Shown: positions 6,238 through 8,417 of the stretch, piece by piece
How positions within the stretch are numbered: the first letter of the stretch is position 1
Layout of the letters: every line of letters begins with the position of its first letter
Assembly (NCBI GenBank): GCA_027621895.1
Contig: JAQCAK010000060.1
Span: 1-8,417, forward strand
Length of the DNA stretch: 8,417 nt
Source: Pseudomonadota bacterium
Lineage (GTDB): Bacteria; Pseudomonadota; Gammaproteobacteria; Pseudomonadales; Azotimanducaceae
Direction of reading: 5' to 3'
Made by a program: the position numbers and the translations under genes
The notes under the pieces: model-generated
The model's input: the letters and a program-made list of their open reading frames with translations, nothing else
Told to the model about the DNA's origin: nothing
The model's database searches: none

Positions 6238-6836
6238 CAGGCAGTCCCTCCATCTTCACCAATCACGACGACCGACTCACTCTCATAAAAGTGAGGCGGA
6301 ACCTCCAGATTGGAGGGAGCAGGCACACCTTTATAGACTCGTCCTGCCAGGTCGAATTTGGAACCATGACACGGACAGAAAAATCCGCCGATCCAGTTCT
6401 CGTCAAACTGCTCTGGCTGGACAACCGGATAGTATTTTGGCGAGCAGCCCAGATGCGTACAAAGCCCTACCAGAACCAGCACATCCGGTTTGATCGAGCG
6501 CCCGTCGTTCTTTGCATATTCGGGCTGCATGGGTCGTTCGGAATGGGGATCAGCCAGTCTGTCATCCTTCGATTCAAGGATACTCAGCATTTCTTCTGAT
6601 CGCTTGACCACAAAAATCGGTTTGTCACGCCAGGCAGGAATCGGCCCGAGCATCTCGCCTGGTTTGAGCTTACCGATATCCACTTTGATGGGGGCACCTG
6701 CCGCCAGTGCCTTGGCACTGGGGTTCCAGGAACCAACAAAGGGTACTGCAACCCCCACAACACCGGCTGCACCCACCAAGGAGGTCGCACCGATGAGAAA
6801 GTTGCGGCGCCCTGAGTTGACGCTATTTTCGCTCAC
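6237..6836 (-). CDS. petA: Rieske iron-sulfur protein, ubiquinol-cytochrome c reductase subunit
   Basis: PetA takes the first electron from ubiquinol at the Qo site through a [2Fe-2S] cluster. The 199-residue protein has a twin-arginine-type N terminus (S8-G9-R10-R11-N12-F13-L14) followed by an uncleaved hydrophobic anchor at about 13-36. Cluster motifs are C126-T-H128-L-G-C131 and C154-P-C156-H157-G-S: two Cys and two His ligands plus the disulphide pair. The start is taken as GTG at 6836-6834, with a good Shine-Dalgarno (AAGGGAG, minus strand) about 8 nt upstream, giving MSENSVNSGRRNFL and a normal family length. An upstream in-frame ATG at 6893 would add 19 unconserved residues and lacks a ribosome-binding site. 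First gene of petABC. Confidence 0.95.
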   Translation of the reverse strand: MSENSVNSGRRNFLIGATSLVGAAGVVGVAVPFVGSWNPSAKALAAGAPIKVDIGKLKPGEMLGPIPAWRDKPIFVVKRSEEMLSILESKDDRLADPHSERPMQPEYAKNDGRSIKPDVLVLVGLCTHLGCSPKYYPVVQPEQFDENWIGGFFCPCHGSKFDLAGRVYKGVPAPSNLEVPPHFYESESVVVIGEDGGTA

Positions 6837-6862
6837 TATGAATTCTCCCTTACCGTTACTTC

Positions 6863-6876
6863 TGGTACCCGTACCA
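6863..6876. repeat. 14-bp inverted repeat in the petA leader
   Basis: TGGTAC-CC-GTACCA is a perfect inverted repeat with a 2-bp centre, 27 bp upstream of the petA GTG and upstream of its Shine-Dalgarno. The loop is too small for a strong simple RNA hairpin, so a DNA-binding site is at least as plausible. No known regulator consensus was recognised. Confidence 0.4.
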
Positions 6877-6963
6877 TCAGCTCTGAAACACAAAAATGGC
6901 CGCAGGAATCGTTCTTCTTTTTACCTGACATCGGGCGAACAGGCCCCAAATTTGGCCGAGCGG

Positions 6964-6972
6964 ATTCTACCA
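6964..6972 (-). promoter_or_regulatory. candidate extended -10 promoter for petABC
   Basis: On the minus strand TGGTAGAAT gives TGn plus TAGAAT (five of six to the -10 consensus). The -35 region is poor, as is tolerated with an extended -10. Transcription would begin near 6957, leaving about 120 nt of leader before petA. It lies downstream of the rpsI terminator, so petABC can be expressed separately from the ribosomal genes. A GGCC/CCAAATTTGG palindrome (6942-6957) sits at the predicted start site. Confidence 0.4.
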
Positions 6973-7004
6973 CAAGTAGAGGGGAAAATGTTGGCCAGCC
7001 AGCG

Positions 7005-7026
7005 AAAAATGTGGCTTGCAGAAGCC
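7005..7026 (-). terminator. intrinsic terminator after rpsI
   Basis: On the minus strand GGCTT (7026-7022) and AAGCC (7017-7013) pair around a CTGC tetraloop, followed after three bases by TTTTT (7009-7005). It begins 8 nt past the rpsI stop. The stem is only 5 bp, so termination may be partial, allowing some read-through into petABC. Confidence 0.5.
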
Positions 7027-7033
7027 CCAAAAA

Positions 7034-7420
7034 TTAACGCTTGGAGAATTGCGGCTTCTTGCGTGCCTTGCGGAGACCGACCTTCTTTCGCTCGACTGAA
7101 CGGTCGTCACGCGTAACAAAACCAGCGTGTCGCAGGGTCGGCTTGAGGGTTTCGTCATATTCCATCAGGGCACGGGTGATGCCGTGTCGAATAGCACCGG
7201 CCTGGCCGGAGCCACCACCGCCCTTGACGGTAACCTTGAAATCGAACTTGTCAGCCATTTCGACCAGTTCCAGCGGCTGCCGCACAATCATGCGTGCTGT
7301 TTCACGACCAAAGTACTCGTCCAGGTCACGATTATTTACCTTGATTGCACCGGTGCCCGAAGTCATGAAGACTCGTGCCTTGGAGGATTTCCTTCTGCCG
7401 GTTCCGTAATACTGGGTCAT
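7034..7420 (-). CDS. rpsI: 30S ribosomal protein S9
   Basis: S9 sits in the head of the small subunit, and its basic C-terminal tail reaches the P-site tRNA anticodon stem. The 128-residue product (E. coli 130) has all family blocks: YYGTGRRKSSKARVF, the DLDEYFGRETARMIV region, TVKGGGGSGQAGAIRHGITRAL, and TRDDRSVERKKVGLRKARK. It ends in the conserved QFSKR. The terminal Arg corresponds to the residue known to contact initiator tRNA. The ATG at 7420 follows the rplM stop by 17 bp, with an AGGT element roughly ten bases upstream. Co-transcribed with rplM. Confidence 0.98.
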   Translation of the reverse strand: MTQYYGTGRRKSSKARVFMTSGTGAIKVNNRDLDEYFGRETARMIVRQPLELVEMADKFDFKVTVKGGGGSGQAGAIRHGITRALMEYDETLKPTLRHAGFVTRDDRSVERKKVGLRKARKKPQFSKR

Positions 7421-7437
7421 GCTGGCGTTACCTGGTT

Positions 7438-7866
7438 CTAGATTTCAAGAGGAGTGGGTTGCTGCGCAAAATGCGGATGCTCGCTGCCACTGTAAATTTT
7501 TAGCTTGGACATCATGGCGCGACTCAGCTTGTTTCGGGGCATCATGCCCTTAACTGCCTTTTCTATGATCTGTTCCGGCGCCTTGTCTACCATCTGCTCG
7601 AAGCTTGCAGACTTGATACCACCGGGGTAACCCGTGTGATGGTAGTACATCTTGTCTGTGGTCTTATTGCCAGTGACACGGATCTTTTCCGCATTCACGA
7701 CGACAATATAATCCCCTGTGTCCACATGTGGGGTGAACTCAGGCTTATGCTTCCCGCGCAGACGGTTGGCAATTTCGGTGGACAGGCGACCCAGGGTCTT
7801 GTCCGTGGCATCCACGACGTACCAGCCGTGAGTTGCAGTTTCTTTTTTAGCACTAATCGTTTTCAT
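7438..7866 (-). CDS. rplM: 50S ribosomal protein L13
   Basis: L13 is an early-assembling large-subunit protein binding 23S rRNA. The 142-residue product equals the E. coli length and carries the expected blocks: MKTISAKKETATHGWYVVDA, LGRLSTEIANRLRGKHKPEFTPHVDTGDYI, NAEKIRVTGNK, the TGYPGGIK loop, and KGMMPRNKLSRAMMSKLKIYSGSEHPHFAQQP. First gene of the rplM-rpsI operon, with its own promoter and a short leader containing a hairpin. In E. coli L13 represses its own operon through the leader; whether this holds here is inference. The ribosome-binding site is weak, which would suit translational control. Confidence 0.98.
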   Translation of the reverse strand: MKTISAKKETATHGWYVVDATDKTLGRLSTEIANRLRGKHKPEFTPHVDTGDYIVVVNAEKIRVTGNKTTDKMYYHHTGYPGGIKSASFEQMVDKAPEQIIEKAVKGMMPRNKLSRAMMSKLKIYSGSEHPHFAQQPTPLEI

Positions 7867-7894
7867 GAAATTATCTAAGCGTCACGCAGAAATT

Positions 7895-7927
7895 TTCCCT
7901 GACCCGCCCTTGCAGAGAGATCAGGAA
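7895..7927 (-). promoter_or_regulatory. leader hairpin upstream of rplM, possible L13 autoregulatory site
   Basis: In the predicted 5' leader (minus strand) TTCCTGA (7927-7921) can pair with TCAGGGAA (7902-7895) with one bulged G and an 18-nt loop, ending about 28 nt before the rplM ATG. The position suits a translational operator. Assigning it to L13 rests on the known autoregulation in E. coli, not on a recognised motif. Confidence 0.3.
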
Positions 7928-7941
7928 TTCGAGAGGCGCGA

Positions 7942-7970
7942 ATCTTACCCAAGCACCGGGTAGAGTGCAA
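7942..7970 (-). promoter_or_regulatory. promoter of rplM-rpsI
   Basis: On the minus strand TTGCAC (7970-7965) and TAAGAT (7947-7942) are separated by exactly 17 bp. The -10 is followed by TCGCGCC, a GC-rich discriminator typical of ribosomal promoters under negative stringent (ppGpp/DksA) control. The start near 7935 gives a leader of about 70 nt. The hexamers match consensus only in part (three and four of six); spacing, position and discriminator support the call. Confidence 0.5.
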
Positions 7971-8039
7971 GGGGAAGTTGGCAGACAGCAGCCAGTGACT
8001 AAGCTGTTGTTTTACCGGTTGTTTTTCAACCATTGTCGG

Positions 8040-8417
8040 CTAGGCCTTGTGCTCGGATGCCAGGTATTCCTGGGACTGCATTTCCTGCAGACGGCTCTCG
8101 GTGCGCTGAAACTCAAATTTCAGCCGCTCGCCCTGGTAAAGCTCGAGAATACCGGCCTCGGCAGAGATAATCAGCTTCACGTTTCTGTCGTAGAACTCGT
8201 CTACCAGGCTGATGAACCGCCGAGCCTGGTCCTCCTTATGCCCGGTAAAGACAGGGACCTTCCCCAGCAATACCGTCTGGAACAGATGCGCCAGTTCAAT
8301 ATAGTCATTCTGCGACCGCGGTCCGTCACAGAGTTCACTGAAATCAAACCAGGCCACGCCGTCCCCGCAGCGGCGGGTCCTGATTTCACGACCTTCAATA
8401 TCAAGCACCACCCCTTC
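8040..8417 (-). CDS. zapE: Cell division ATPase ZapE (AFG1-like), C-terminal part (cut by window edge)
   Basis: The last 125 codons are present and the reading frame runs off the window edge with no stop. The sequence contains CDGPRSQNDYIELAHLF, then DQARRFISLVDEFYDRNVKL, IISAEAGILELYQGERLKFEF, and QRTESRLQEMQSQEYL, ending in EHKA. These are diagnostic of the C-terminal half of the ZapE/YhcM family of AAA-type P-loop ATPases related to mitochondrial AFG1/LACE1. In E. coli ZapE is linked to Z-ring function under low oxygen. The Walker A and B motifs lie beyond the window and cannot be checked. zapE upstream of rplM-rpsI is common in gammaproteobacteria. The GTG at 8411 is an internal Val codon, not the start. 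Confidence 0.95.
   Translation of the reverse strand, partial: EGVVLDIEGREIRTRRCGDGVAWFDFSELCDGPRSQNDYIELAHLFQTVLLGKVPVFTGHKEDQARRFISLVDEFYDRNVKLIISAEAGILELYQGERLKFEFQRTESRLQEMQSQEYLASEHKA

Noticed and set aside
6837..6893. Longer petA start at ATG 6893
   Set aside because: No ribosome-binding site and no conserved residues; the GTG at 6836 has a good Shine-Dalgarno and gives the normal Tat-type N terminus.
8017..8031. GGTTG-TTTTT-CAACC hairpin after zapE as a terminator
   Set aside because: The stem is perfect but only 5 bp, and the minus-strand transcript has no U tract after it; the T run is in the loop of the other strand. It could stabilise the zapE 3' end, but termination is not supported.
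1..8417. Previously undescribed system, mobile element or defence locus
   Set aside because: All coding space belongs to universally known gammaproteobacterial families in conserved order; no integrase, transposase, toxin-antitoxin or orphan gene is visible, and no gap exceeds about 200 bp.

Overview
The window is a conserved housekeeping segment of a gammaproteobacterial chromosome. The gene set and order (lpoA-yraN-dolP convergent with zapE/rplM-rpsI/petABC/sspAB) match the arrangement I recall from Pseudomonas and relatives. The proteins look gammaproteobacterial: LppC-type LpoA, SspA with the PHP surface motif, SspB with a ClpX-binding tail, and a short cytochrome c1. I cannot name the genus from sequence alone.

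Layout, left to right. Bases 1-114 hold the 5' end of rsmI on the minus strand. It diverges from a plus-strand run of three envelope-linked genes: lpoA (237-2063), yraN (2060-2431, ATGA overlap) and dolP (2453-2968). The diaA gene that usually sits between yraN and dolP is absent. A 66-bp convergent gap with three tandem 13-mers separates dolP from sspB. From there every gene is on the minus strand. Reading in the direction of transcription (right to left) they are: the 3' end of zapE (8040-8417); rplM-rpsI (7866-7034) with its own promoter; petA-petB-petC (6836-4151), encoding the complete cytochrome bc1 complex with overlapping genes; and sspA-sspB (4068-3035). An intrinsic terminator follows rpsI and another follows petC.

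How the genes work together. rplM and rpsI supply ribosomal proteins L13 and S9. PetA (Rieske), PetB (cytochrome b) and PetC (cytochrome c1) form the quinol:cytochrome c oxidoreductase of the respiratory chain. SspA modulates RNA polymerase in stress and stationary phase, and SspB delivers ssrA-tagged proteins to ClpXP. LpoA activates the peptidoglycan synthase PBP1A, DolP supports outer-membrane integrity, and ZapE is a division-associated ATPase.

No novel defence, mobile or biosynthetic system is visible. All coding space is explained by well-known families, and no tRNA, rRNA, insertion sequence or CRISPR array was seen. The points worth a second look are regulatory or architectural: missing diaA, a terminator almost touching the sspA ribosome-binding site, palindromes at the lpoA and petA control regions, a leader hairpin before rplM, and a 13-bp triple repeat.
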